Source of the DNA: Neoasaia chiangmaiensis
Lineage (GTDB): Bacteria; Pseudomonadota; Alphaproteobacteria; Acetobacterales; Acetobacteraceae
DNA length: 64,000 nucleotides
Direction of reading: 5' to 3'
Assembly: GCF_002005465.1 (NCBI RefSeq)
Contig: NZ_CP014691.1
Span: 1,364,001-1,428,000, forward strand
Part shown: piece by piece, positions 54,750-62,850 of the stretch
How the letters are laid out: each line of letters begins with the position of its first letter
How positions within the stretch are numbered: position 1 is the stretch's first letter
The notes under the pieces: model-generated
Told to the model about the DNA's origin: nothing
What the model saw: the letters and a program-made list of their open reading frames with translations, nothing else
Databases searched by the model: none
Program-made: the position numbers and the translations under genes

Positions 54750-54834
54750 GCAATCCGATATCCCGCCTGTTTTTCGATGGCGCCAGTGTAGCGAACCATC
54801 GCCGATCGCCCATGTCGGACTATGCGCCCGCCGT

Positions 54835-54847
54835 TAACCAAAAGTTA
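54835..54847. promoter_or_regulatory. T-N11-A inverted repeat, candidate LysR site upstream of dadA operon
   Basis: TAAC-CAAAA-GTTA is a perfect 4-bp inverted repeat with the T-N11-A form bound by LysR-type regulators. It lies 86-98 bp upstream of the dadA start and 30 bp past the stop codon of a LysR gene. Position and form fit an activation site for the operon. Confidence 0.45.
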
Positions 54848-54876
54848 TGACCGCGCGTTTTGCGGCATTTGACGGC

Positions 54877-55812
54877 TCAAAGCGGGCTGACAGGCGCATG
54901 GCCGCTGTCTTCGTTCCGGCCAAGCGCATCCAGTCGCGTCAGCATCGTCGCGAATTCCTCGCGCAGGATCGTCAGAAGATGCTGCGCAATCTTGCCGATC
55001 GCGTAATCCTCGCGAAACAGGACGCTACATTCGACCGACATCGGCGGATCCAGCATCAGTGGCGTCGGCAGTTCCGGGTCGTGCAATGCCGTGAAGGCAT
55101 CGACGATGGTGCTGCCGATGCCCAGCTTCGTCAGTTCCGCCGCCATGTAATGCGTGCGAACCCGGATGGCGGGCGCCACCTCATGTCCCAACCGGCGCCA
55201 GACACTCCCGACCGCCCAGGCCGTCGGATCGTTGTCGCTCAGACCGATCCATCGCTCCGGGTCGATATCCTCGATCCGCACAGGTCCTTTCGTCAGGGTC
55301 GCATCCAGCAGAACGAGTGGCACGTCGGCGATTTTCTGCGATTGCAGCCCCGACGTGCGATGCTCGCCGAAAACAATGCCGAAATCGAGATCATGCTTTT
55401 GCAGACGACTCACGATGTCCGCGCCGTGCATTGCATCGACCGTCAGGAAATTTCCCGGAACACTCTCACGATAGCGTTGGATCACGCGCGGCACGATGCT
55501 CAATCCAAGGCTTGGCACGCATCCGATATGAAGTTCGTGACCGCCGCGTCCCAACCGCAGATTATCCGTCAGCCTTTTAAGGCTGCTCATCTGCTCGAAA
55601 ATATAATTCACTCGCGGAATAATGATTTCCGCCTCACGCGTGGGCACCAATCGGCCGCCCGCGCGCTCGAACAGCGCAAAGCCCAGTGATTGCTCCGCAT
55701 GGCGCAGAACCTTGCTGGCGGCGGGCTGCGAGACGTTAAGGACTTCGGCCGCTTTTCGCAACGATCCTGTTGCCATGATACTGTAGAAGACTTCGATATG
55801 TCTCAATCGCAT
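54877..55812 (-). CDS. LysR-family transcriptional regulator
   Basis: A 311-residue regulator. The N-terminal helix-turn-helix is MRLRHIEVFYSIMATGSLRKAAEVLNVSQPAASKVLRHAE (residues 1-40, quoted as overlapping blocks HIEVFYSIM, SLRKAAEVL, VSQPAASKVL). The effector domain starts HELHIGCVPSLGLSIVPRVI. Features such as the DFGIVFGEHRTSGLQSQ block are like amino-acid-responsive members. It is encoded immediately upstream and on the same strand as the nine-gene cluster (127 bp gap), so it probably regulates it, in response to its substrate. It could also be read through into the operon. Confidence 0.93.
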   Translation of the reverse strand: MRLRHIEVFYSIMATGSLRKAAEVLNVSQPAASKVLRHAEQSLGFALFERAGGRLVPTREAEIIIPRVNYIFEQMSSLKRLTDNLRLGRGGHELHIGCVPSLGLSIVPRVIQRYRESVPGNFLTVDAMHGADIVSRLQKHDLDFGIVFGEHRTSGLQSQKIADVPLVLLDATLTKGPVRIEDIDPERWIGLSDNDPTAWAVGSVWRRLGHEVAPAIRVRTHYMAAELTKLGIGSTIVDAFTALHDPELPTPLMLDPPMSVECSVLFREDYAIGKIAQHLLTILREEFATMLTRLDALGRNEDSGHAPVSPL

Positions 55813-56005
55813 GGATCGTGCCCCGCCCTTCGCCTCGGCACGTCAGGCCGATCCGCGATAGTATCAAAACGCAAGCGAAACGCGATGCCCTTCCGGTGCA
55901 ACATACCGTCTTGCTCCGCTCGGAGCCGACATAAACCGCCCGAACGGGCGGATGGACCAGCGGCGGGGAAAGGTCGCTTTGTTACGGACCAGCATCGGAA
56001 CCGCT

Positions 56006-56024
56006 CAGGGCAGGCCCTGCCCTG
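56006..56024. terminator. GC-rich inverted repeat after lipoprotein gene
   Basis: CAGGGCAGG-C-CCTGCCCTG is a perfect 9-bp inverted repeat 13 bp beyond the stop of the minus-strand lipoprotein gene. No U-tract follows. A weak terminator or an operator for the LysR gene are both possible. Confidence 0.35.
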
Positions 56025-56036
56025 GCCGGTTATCCC

Positions 56037-56366
56037 CTACTGGTTGCGCCCGTAACTGACTTCCGTGTCCGGTGTCGCCGGATGCGGCGTCACATCCACG
56101 CCGCCTTCACGCGACGTCGAGAATCCCTCATCCGGGGGCGGTTCCCGATGGCTGCCAGGCGATGGCTCTTCGGCAATGATGGATGGTGGCGCGGCGCCAG
56201 CCAGCGCGGTCGGCGGCGGATGGTGCCGGCCATGCCCCTGCGGTCCGTTCACCGTTAGATCGGCTGCGGGCGGCCCGAACGCCGTGGTCATGCCGCAGGC
56301 GGATAGTCCGAGAACCAGAGTTGTCGAACCGGCAAACAGGGCGATAACGCGCGACATGGGCGCCAT
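56037..56366 (-). CDS. small Pro-rich lipoprotein, unknown function
   Basis: A 109-residue precursor with signal peptide SRVIALFAGSTTLVLGLSAC, lipobox LSAC, giving a mature lipoprotein of about 80 residues that is rich in Pro, Gly, His and Glu (HGRHHPPPTALAGAAPP, EEPSPGSHREPPPDEG). It looks unfolded, with no domain recognised. GAGG 8 nt upstream supports the ATG at 56366; an upstream in-frame extension covers nothing useful. It diverges from the phosphatase gene by about 140 bp. Confidence 0.7.
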   Translation of the reverse strand: MAPMSRVIALFAGSTTLVLGLSACGMTTAFGPPAADLTVNGPQGHGRHHPPPTALAGAAPPSIIAEEPSPGSHREPPPDEGFSTSREGGVDVTPHPATPDTEVSYGRNQ

Positions 56367-56509
56367 GCTACCAGCCTCATGCATCCGGCAGCAAGCGATG
56401 CCGGAATGCCCGTCGGCGCTTTCCATCCGATTGACGTCCGCCATCACATGCGACAAGCAACGCTCTACATATCGTCGAGGAGAAGACCCGCTTGTTCGAA
56501 GGCCCGCTG

Positions 56510-57154
56510 ATGACCGCCGCCGACCGCCGCCGCGCATGGCGCGACAGCCTGTTTGTCGATCACGCGATTTTCCGCCTTCCCTGGACGAACCTGTCGACGG
56601 TCGTGCCGGGGCGTGTCTATCGGTGCAACCATCCAACGCCTGCGCGGCTTGCCCGATTACGCGGCAGGCTTGGCCTGCGCACGCTGATTAACCTGCGCGG
56701 TCACCGACGCTGCGGATCGGACGCGCTATCGCGACAGGCCGCAGCGGATCTGAATCTGACACATGTGGACATGGCTTTCGAAAGCCGCGGCGCACCACAT
56801 CGCGATCGTATCCTGCGTTTCTACGATCTTTACAGGATCGTGGAGAAGCCGATGCTGATGCATTGCAAATCAGGCGCGGATCGCGCGGGTCTGGCATCTG
56901 GTCTCGTGGTGATGTTCGAAGGCGGCACGACTGCCCGGGCACTGCGCCAGCTTCATTGGCGCTTCGGGCATTTCAATCGCTCACGCACCGGTATTCTCGA
57001 CGCGTTCTTCCTGCGTTTTCAGGCACAGGCAGAAGGGCGAATCCCCTTCATGGAGTGGGTGCGCAACGAATATGATGAAGTTGCCCTGAAACAGGATTTC
57101 GTCGCCGGAAAACTCGCCTCGTTCGTGACGGATCAGGTCTTGCGCCGGGAATAA
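56510..57154 (+). CDS. dual-specificity/tyrosine-phosphatase-like protein
   Basis: A 214-residue protein with a Cx5R phosphatase loop HCKSGADRAG (Cys119, Arg125), a preceding TLINLRG strand typical of bacterial dual-specificity-like phosphatases (DSPn/PTP-like), and YDLYRIVEKPMLMHCKSG. The general-acid Asp is not obvious. The C-terminal third (FGHFNRSRTGILDAFFLRF, PFMEWVRNEYDE) is characteristic of a group found in alphaproteobacteria. Substrate could be protein, inositol phosphate or a lipopolysaccharide-linked group. The ATG at 56510 has AAGG 7 nt upstream; a TTG at 56492 with GAGGAG would add six residues. Confidence 0.87.
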   Translation: MTAADRRRAWRDSLFVDHAIFRLPWTNLSTVVPGRVYRCNHPTPARLARLRGRLGLRTLINLRGHRRCGSDALSRQAAADLNLTHVDMAFESRGAPHRDRILRFYDLYRIVEKPMLMHCKSGADRAGLASGLVVMFEGGTTARALRQLHWRFGHFNRSRTGILDAFFLRFQAQAEGRIPFMEWVRNEYDEVALKQDFVAGKLASFVTDQVLRRE

Positions 57155-57184
57155 CGCTGTCCCGGCGTGCCCTGTTATCGTGGG

Positions 57185-57352
57185 TCAGCCCAGATCCGGC
57201 TCCTGGCCACTGTCGCCGGAGTACTGGCTGAGGAACACCTGACGCGGCGCGTAGCAATCCTCAAGCTCGAAGTTGATCGAAGGATGGAAAAGTGGCTTCG
57301 CCGGCTGTTCGAAACTGTCGGGAGACGGAAGGGGGATACGGTTGTCACACAT
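57185..57352 (-). CDS. small acidic hypothetical protein
   Basis: A 55-residue frame from the ATG at 57352 (MCDNRIPLPSPDSFEQPAKP), acidic and Pro-rich, with no membrane span. A GGA lies 11 nt upstream. It lies in the 309-bp gap between the phosphatase and HAD genes. A longer frame begins at 57397. Composition resembles a real small protein, but there is no independent support and no family was recognised. Nothing else is seen in this gap. Confidence 0.4.
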   Translation of the reverse strand: MCDNRIPLPSPDSFEQPAKPLFHPSINFELEDCYAPRQVFLSQYSGDSGQEPDLG

Positions 57353-57463
57353 CGTTAATCGCGTCCTGTCGAATATCTGAACACGATATACGAACATTAA
57401 ATAACGTTAACAAGTTGCCGGGATCGTTATCACGGCCTCGTGATGCTTTGACGCCCGACCGTC

Positions 57464-58135
57464 TTATCTTGTCGCGTACAGGGCCAGTGTTCCATCGGCA
57501 TCGACCTGCGCACGGACGCCATTATAGCCTGAGACGGTGGGATGTCCCGTCTCCAGCGGCTGCGTATGTGTATGCGTAATCACGACCACCGCGGCGCCGG
57601 AAGCTTCGCCTGCCCTGATCCCTGCTGGAGCGTCCTCGAAAACGACGCAATCGGAAGCCTTGAAGCCAAGCTTCTCCGCGCCGAGCAGGAAAGGGTCCGG
57701 GTTGGGCTTGCCACGCGTCACATCCTCCGATGTCACGACGACTTTCGGCATCGGCAGGCCGGCCACCTCGATACGGCGCAACGCCAGATCACGCGTGGCG
57801 GACGTGACGATCGCCCAGCGGTCCGGCGGCAACGATGCCAGAAACCGCGCGGCGTCCGGGATCGGGTTGATGCCGTCGGTATCCATCAGTTCCTGATCCG
57901 TGATCCAGCGTGCTTCCGCTTCCGGATCGATATTCGGCAGATTCTGGCGCTTGATGGTGTCGATCGTGCGAACGCCGTGCAATGTGGGCAGGAATTTATC
58001 GACATCCAGCCCATGCTTTGTGGCCCAGCGTGCCCAGACGCGCTCAGCGGCGATGATGGACGTCAGGATCGTGCCGTCCATATCGAACAGGAAGGCATCG
58101 AAGCGGCGATCGGGGAAAAGAGGATGTTCACTCAC
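57464..58135 (-). CDS. HAD-superfamily phosphatase (Gpp/DOG-like, possible glycerol-3-phosphatase)
   Basis: A 223-residue HAD-IA hydrolase. Motif I is AFLFDMDGTI (nucleophile Asp18, acid/base Asp20), motif II VTSATRDLAL, motif III Lys in RGKPNPDPFLLGAE and motif IV VFEDAPAGIRAGEASG. The cap contains LHGVRTIDTI, which resembles the HG-RT-D signature of yeast Gpp1/Dog2 and their bacterial relatives, acting on glycerol 3-phosphate or 2-deoxyglucose 6-phosphate. It lies 73 bp downstream of glpQ on the same strand, which favours glycerol 3-phosphate. GTG start with GGAG 9 nt upstream. Confidence 0.9.
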   Translation of the reverse strand: MSEHPLFPDRRFDAFLFDMDGTILTSIIAAERVWARWATKHGLDVDKFLPTLHGVRTIDTIKRQNLPNIDPEAEARWITDQELMDTDGINPIPDAARFLASLPPDRWAIVTSATRDLALRRIEVAGLPMPKVVVTSEDVTRGKPNPDPFLLGAEKLGFKASDCVVFEDAPAGIRAGEASGAAVVVITHTHTQPLETGHPTVSGYNGVRAQVDADGTLALYATR

Positions 58136-58208
58136 AGGGCGGCTCCGGACAATGGCAGGTTGCCTTTACCCTGCCGAAGCGAAACGCATCCGGCAAGGCA
58201 ACGCACCA

Positions 58209-59318
58209 TCAACCCGGCGTGTCGACGGCCAGTCGGCCCAGTGCCGGATCGTCCGTGAAGAAGCCATCCAGACCCAGATCGAGGTAGCGTTTGACTTCGG
58301 CAATCATGCCTGCCGGATTGCGCGCATCGGGGCCCGCGTCATTACGAAGCTGTTTTGGCAGGAAGCGGTTTTCCGGTCGCGCCGTATAGGAATGCACGAG
58401 CAGACCGGCGCGATGCGCATCCGTCACCAGCGTACTGGGCGCGCCCCAGGCGCCATCGGCGTCGCGCGGGATCAGGTCGGTGTTCGACGGCCCGATCACA
58501 TCGGCATAACGGCGCACTTCGGCCAGACCCTGCGGTGTCATGAGATCGCCAAACGTGGTTTTCGTCCCGACCGCCAGCAGATCCGGCGGCGTCTGACGGC
58601 GTTCCCCCATCAGCAGCATCAGCCGCGCCTGTGGATTCACCGCGCGCACCTTGTCGCCCAGCATCCTGAGGTTGCCGGTTTCGAATGACTGGACTTCCAG
58701 CGGTGCCTGACGCGTATATTCGTGCGCCGCGATGGTGCGCAGGAACGTCGCCTCCGGATCGAAGCCGAGCTGGTGGAAATGGGTCGAGTTCTTGATTTCG
58801 GGGATCAGGCCGAACACCTTGCCCCGCGCTGCGGACTCCGCAGCCACGAAATCGATGACCTCCTCGAAGGTGGGCACGTCGAAATGCCCGTCATAACGCG
58901 TGTTGTGAACACGCACGGTGCCCAACCGCTCCCGTGCGCGCAATGTCTTGAGTTCGGCGAGCGTGAAGTCGGTGGTGAACCAGCCGGTCTCGCTTTGCCC
59001 GTCGATGGTCATCGTACGTCGGCGACCGGCGAACTCGGGCCGGTCCGCAACATCGGTGGTGCCCGCGATGTTGCTCTCGTGACGCGCGATCAGCACACCG
59101 TCCTTGGTCGGCACCAGATCGGGCTCGATGAAATCCGCGCCATCGGCCATGGCTTTGGCGTAGGACGCGAGCGTATGTTCCGGCCGAAGGGCAGAGGCCC
59201 CGCGATGGGCGAACACCAGCGGCCTGGGCGCGAGTGCCGGCGCGGCGCGTGCCTGGGCACAGAACGTCGCGAGACCGAGGCCGAGTGCCGAGCGGCGTGA
59301 CAGCATGAAACGATCCAT
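58209..59318 (-). CDS. glpQ: exported glycerophosphodiester phosphodiesterase
   Basis: A 369-residue periplasmic-type enzyme that cleaves glycerophosphodiesters to an alcohol and glycerol 3-phosphate. The Tat-like signal is MLSRRSALGLGLATFCAQARA. Catalytic blocks: FAHRGASALRPEHTLASY (His-Arg), DFIEPDLVPTKDGVLIARHE (Glu-Asp-His) and FGLIPEIKN (Glu-Lys), with the TDDPALG end. Length is like E. coli GlpQ. The ATG at 59318 overlaps the TonB receptor stop by one base (TAATG), so the two are coupled. Confidence 0.94.
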   Translation of the reverse strand: MDRFMLSRRSALGLGLATFCAQARAAPALAPRPLVFAHRGASALRPEHTLASYAKAMADGADFIEPDLVPTKDGVLIARHESNIAGTTDVADRPEFAGRRRTMTIDGQSETGWFTTDFTLAELKTLRARERLGTVRVHNTRYDGHFDVPTFEEVIDFVAAESAARGKVFGLIPEIKNSTHFHQLGFDPEATFLRTIAAHEYTRQAPLEVQSFETGNLRMLGDKVRAVNPQARLMLLMGERRQTPPDLLAVGTKTTFGDLMTPQGLAEVRRYADVIGPSNTDLIPRDADGAWGAPSTLVTDAHRAGLLVHSYTARPENRFLPKQLRNDAGPDARNPAGMIAEVKRYLDLGLDGFFTDDPALGRLAVDTPG

Positions 59319-61714
59319 TACCAGTTCGCGCTCAGCGTAAGGAAGAACATGCGCGGCGCAATGGGATAGGCCGTGAATTGCCCGGCCGTCTGCGTCGTGC
59401 CGACGGTGGACCAGCCCTTGTCGTTCGTCAGGTTCGTGATGTTGCCCTGCACTTTCAGCGCCGGGATGTGGGGAATGCCATGGATGGTGTAGCCCGCGTT
59501 CACGCTGAACAACGCATAGGGGGATGCCCACATGTCGTTGGTGTAGGTCGTGTAACGCTTGCCGATCACATCGCCGACGAACTGTCCGGTAAAATTACCC
59601 CACATGGTCGTGGCCACGAATTTCTCGGACCAGTCCGGCATGCCCGTTACGTTGCGACCCGCCGTGTGCACGATGGTGGAGCCGGTCGCGTAATTGTCGT
59701 TATAGACCGACTTATTGTAGGACAGCGCGTTGTAGAACGAGAAATGCGGCCCGAACTGCGCGGTGAAGGAGAAATCCATGCCGTCGGTCGTGACCGAACC
59801 CACATTGGCCAGCGTCGTCGCCGAACCGATGATGGAGGACAGCGTCTGCGTCGTGGCGATCGCGACAAGGCGGTTCGAGAAATGAACGTGGTAGTATTCG
59901 ACCTGCCCCTGCAAATCCGTCAACGGTCCCAGATTGACGCGATGATGCGACCGCAGGCCGGTTTCATAGGTCCATGACGTCTCGACCTTGCCGTGCTCCT
60001 TGAAGTTCTCGAAAGCCGCCTGGCTCGTCGCGCCCCATGGCGTGGCATTGCCGTAGCCGGCATCCTGATAGGAGCGCATGTTCTCCTGGATGTTGGCGAA
60101 CCACTGCTCATTGGGCGTGATGTTCCACAATGCACCGAAGGCCGGCAGGAACGGCTTGACCGCTGCAATCGTGCCACCGGGCACGGTGACGGAGGATGCC
60201 GGCGAGAGCGAGCCCTTCTTGCCCGCCACCGGCAGGGTGCCGTTCGTGTAGACGAGTTCGGACTTGAACCCGGCCGACAGCGTGAAGTTCTTCGACACCT
60301 TCCACGCATCCTGCAAATGCGTGACCCAGGTGTTGGTATAGAAATTATTGGTGTACTGGTCGATCAGCGCGCCCTGCTGCCGTTCGTACGGCGTGGTCGG
60401 ATTGGTGGCGCTGAGCGGATACCAGCGGCGAGCCTGTGTATTGTTGTTGCGTTCGTACCAGCCGCCCAGTTCGATGTTGTGGTTGCCGAGATGGTAATGC
60501 AGCGTGGAAAGAACACCGCCGCGATTGTCCCAATATTCGGTCGTGCGGGTGGCATAGCCGGACCCGCCGAATGTCGAACTCAGCTGGTCGTTGCTCTGAT
60601 TCGGGAAATAGGCGCCGAACAGCGTCGGCAGGCCCGCCGCCGTGATCGGACCGGCAACAACGCCCTCTCCCAGGTCGTGATGGTAATAGAACTGGTTGTC
60701 CCAGTGCAGGTGGCTGTTGAAATCATGCGACCAGGCCAGATAGGTCAGGAAATCCTGACGCTGCGCGGCTGAATAATAATTGCGATAGTTCAGACCCGCC
60801 TGTTTGTATTCCGGCGATCCGTAATAGGACTTGGCGTAGTTGAAGTCCGGATAGGTGAACGGACGGACATACGTGCCGTAGCCGTTCGGCAACACGATGC
60901 CGTCCTCGTTGGGTTCCACCTTGTCCGACCAGTCGAAGAAATATGTCAGCTTGTCGCGGCTGCCGTCATGCACGAACTTGGCATTGACCTGATTGCCCCC
61001 CTGATGCCCGGCAAAGTCCCATGCGCGGGCGTCCTGGCGCGCCCATGACACGTAAGCCGAATTGCCATTGCCGAAATCGCCGGTATCGAAACGTGCGAAT
61101 GTGCGGAAGGTGGACCAGCTACCGAATGTCTGGTTGAGTTGCCCGCCCATATGATGCTTGGGATCCTGCGACATGAATTGCAGCGTCCCGCCCAGATTGG
61201 AGGTCGAGGCTGTACCCAGCGCGCCCGCGCCGGTTGCGACCGACGCGCTGCCGACGTTCTCGCTGATGACGGCGCGCTGGGGCGAAAGGCCATTGAAATT
61301 GCCATAGGCCTGATCGCCCAGCGGGATGCCGTCGAGCGTGAAGCCAAGCTGATTCTGGGTGAAGCCGTGAATAAAAAGCGAGGCATTCTGCTCGTTGTTA
61401 CCCCACGGATCGGCGTCGTTGTAGACCACACCCGGCAGGATCTCCAGTGCCTTGACCGGATTGATGCCCGGCAGGATGCGCTGGAGCTGTGCATGACCGA
61501 GGCTTTGTTCCGAACGCGTCCGGCGTGCCGTGGCGACGATCTCCTCGGCCGGCGCGGTCGAAACGCGGTCCTGCTTCCTGGTCGTATCCTTCGTGGTCGT
61601 GTGCTTCGTCGTGCTTTGCGAGGCGGCTCGGGCGGCATTCGAAGCCACGTTCAGCGCGACCGGTGCGCAGAACAGAGACAACAGAGCCAGGCGACGCGAT
61701 GAGCGGAGGGGCAT
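59318..61714 (-). CDS. TonB-dependent outer membrane receptor coupled to glpQ
   Basis: A 798-residue receptor. The signal peptide (SSRRLALLSLFCAPVALNVA) is followed by a low-complexity Thr/Lys-rich linker (TTKHTTTKDTTRKQ) and a TonB-box-like AEEIVATARRTRSEQ. The plug has VKALEILPGVVYNDADPWGNNEQ and the barrel ends in MFFLTLSANW. The strand-rich Tyr/Trp/Asn content is usual. It overlaps glpQ by one base, so I infer that its ligand is a phosphodiester or a related phosphate compound. A longer in-frame ORF upstream would cover ompW in the wrong strand sense and is rejected. Confidence 0.94.
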   Translation of the reverse strand: MPLRSSRRLALLSLFCAPVALNVASNAARAASQSTTKHTTTKDTTRKQDRVSTAPAEEIVATARRTRSEQSLGHAQLQRILPGINPVKALEILPGVVYNDADPWGNNEQNASLFIHGFTQNQLGFTLDGIPLGDQAYGNFNGLSPQRAVISENVGSASVATGAGALGTASTSNLGGTLQFMSQDPKHHMGGQLNQTFGSWSTFRTFARFDTGDFGNGNSAYVSWARQDARAWDFAGHQGGNQVNAKFVHDGSRDKLTYFFDWSDKVEPNEDGIVLPNGYGTYVRPFTYPDFNYAKSYYGSPEYKQAGLNYRNYYSAAQRQDFLTYLAWSHDFNSHLHWDNQFYYHHDLGEGVVAGPITAAGLPTLFGAYFPNQSNDQLSSTFGGSGYATRTTEYWDNRGGVLSTLHYHLGNHNIELGGWYERNNNTQARRWYPLSATNPTTPYERQQGALIDQYTNNFYTNTWVTHLQDAWKVSKNFTLSAGFKSELVYTNGTLPVAGKKGSLSPASSVTVPGGTIAAVKPFLPAFGALWNITPNEQWFANIQENMRSYQDAGYGNATPWGATSQAAFENFKEHGKVETSWTYETGLRSHHRVNLGPLTDLQGQVEYYHVHFSNRLVAIATTQTLSSIIGSATTLANVGSVTTDGMDFSFTAQFGPHFSFYNALSYNKSVYNDNYATGSTIVHTAGRNVTGMPDWSEKFVATTMWGNFTGQFVGDVIGKRYTTYTNDMWASPYALFSVNAGYTIHGIPHIPALKVQGNITNLTNDKGWSTVGTTQTAGQFTAYPIAPRMFFLTLSANW

Positions 61715-61820
61715 CAGATAATCCGGAATGAGTGACGTTTGCGCGGCGGAAGCTAAGCGCCGGTTCCCGGATTGTGTGTGAAGCTTCGATGAGAGCTTGA
61801 TGACATCTCGATGAAACGAA

Positions 61821-61848
61821 AAATGGCGCGTCCAAGGACGCGCCATTT
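61821..61848 (-). terminator. rho-independent terminator of ompW
   Basis: AAATGGCGCGTCC and GGACGCGCCATTT form a perfect 13-bp stem with a 2-nt loop, 30 bp past the ompW stop. On the minus strand it is followed by a T-rich run (TTTTTCGTTT), the form of an intrinsic terminator. Confidence 0.85.
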
Positions 61849-61877
61849 CAGCGATTCCATACCCGCAGAGGGAATGT

Positions 61878-62687
61878 TCAGAAGCGGTAGCCGATACCCA
61901 TGCCGACGACTGTCGGATCCAGCGAGTCATGCGCCTTGATGAACGCCCCCGACCCACGGTCGTTCGCCCAGGCGTGGTCGCGAATGAACATCTGTTTGGC
62001 ATCCACGTTGAAGAACCAGTTGCCGACCAGCTGATAATCGAAGCCGATATCCACCGACGGGCCGCCGGTGACGCCCACATTGAGCTTCTGCACCAGCCCA
62101 CCGGCCGGCGACACGTTATGGAACCACGCCAGCGTCGCGCCGACACCGACATAGGGGTTGAAGCGCTTGTGCGGGCGGAAATGCCACGCGAAGGTAATGG
62201 TCGGCGGCAGGACCCATGCGCTGCCGACATCGACCTTGCCGAACGGCGTGCCTTCCGCTGCCACCTCGTGCCGCGAACTGGCAGCAATCAGGTCAACGGA
62301 GACGTTGTCCGTGAAGAAATACTCGAAGGTCAGCTCCGGCATGACCTGCCGCGTCGTCTTGATCCGGCCGGGAATGGCGGTGCCGTTCAGCCAGACCTTG
62401 CTGCTGGTATCTTCCGGCAAGACACCGAGCGCCGACAGCCGCACGATGAAGTCGCCGCGGCCCAGGCCAATCCTGGTGTTGGCGCATGTCTGGAAGATGC
62501 CGCACCTTCCGCCGCTGCTGACGGGCGCCGCAACCGGCTGCGCCACGGGAGCGGCCTGCATGCTGGCGGAAAGTGGTGCATTCACAATCGGTTGCGTCGT
62601 CTGCGCATGGGCCGCAGGCGTCAGCGCCGATGCCGACAACCATGCGCCCCCCAAGGCCGCGCCAAGAGCTTTCAGGGAAATCTTCAT
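61878..62687 (-). CDS. ompW: OmpW-family outer membrane protein
   Basis: A 269-residue protein that forms an eight-stranded barrel with a hydrophobic channel. The signal peptide ends near TPAAHAQ, an Ala/Pro/Val linker follows (VAQPVAAPVSSGGRCGIFQ), and then family blocks: FIVRLSALGVLPED, LTFEYFFTDNVSVDLIAASSRH, KVDVGSAWVLPPTITFAWHF, YVGVGATLAWF and the terminal VGMGIGYRF. The ATG at 62687 has GGAT 7 nt upstream; two close upstream ATGs are possible. A FNR box (62747-62760) lies 60 bp upstream; ompW is FNR-controlled in E. coli. A terminator follows. Confidence 0.94.
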   Translation of the reverse strand: MKISLKALGAALGGAWLSASALTPAAHAQTTQPIVNAPLSASMQAAPVAQPVAAPVSSGGRCGIFQTCANTRIGLGRGDFIVRLSALGVLPEDTSSKVWLNGTAIPGRIKTTRQVMPELTFEYFFTDNVSVDLIAASSRHEVAAEGTPFGKVDVGSAWVLPPTITFAWHFRPHKRFNPYVGVGATLAWFHNVSPAGGLVQKLNVGVTGGPSVDIGFDYQLVGNWFFNVDAKQMFIRDHAWANDRGSGAFIKAHDSLDPTVVGMGIGYRF

Positions 62688-62746
62688 TGACATCATCCGT
62701 CATAAATTCGTTGCGGCCCTATGAGCACGCCCCCTTCACGAGTGCT

Positions 62747-62760
62747 TTGACCTGGATCAA
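62747..62760. promoter_or_regulatory. FNR-type binding site between ompW and fnr
   Basis: TTGAC-CTGG-ATCAA differs from the FNR consensus TTGAT-N4-ATCAA at one position. It lies between divergent ompW (60 bp) and the FNR-type gene (91 bp). Site and neighbouring gene match each other. Confidence 0.75.
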
Positions 62761-62850
62761 TAAGGTTGCATCAAACTGCGGAAGTGAGGACAATCGGCCA
62801 CACCGGACGCAGGACGCGTTCCGGCCGATATCGCAAGAGGAGCGGCCAGC

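Noticed and set aside
61715-62287. N-terminal extension of the TonB receptor frame into ompW
   Set aside because: It would run through the ompW terminator and ompW coding region in another frame; the receptor signal peptide begins at 61714.
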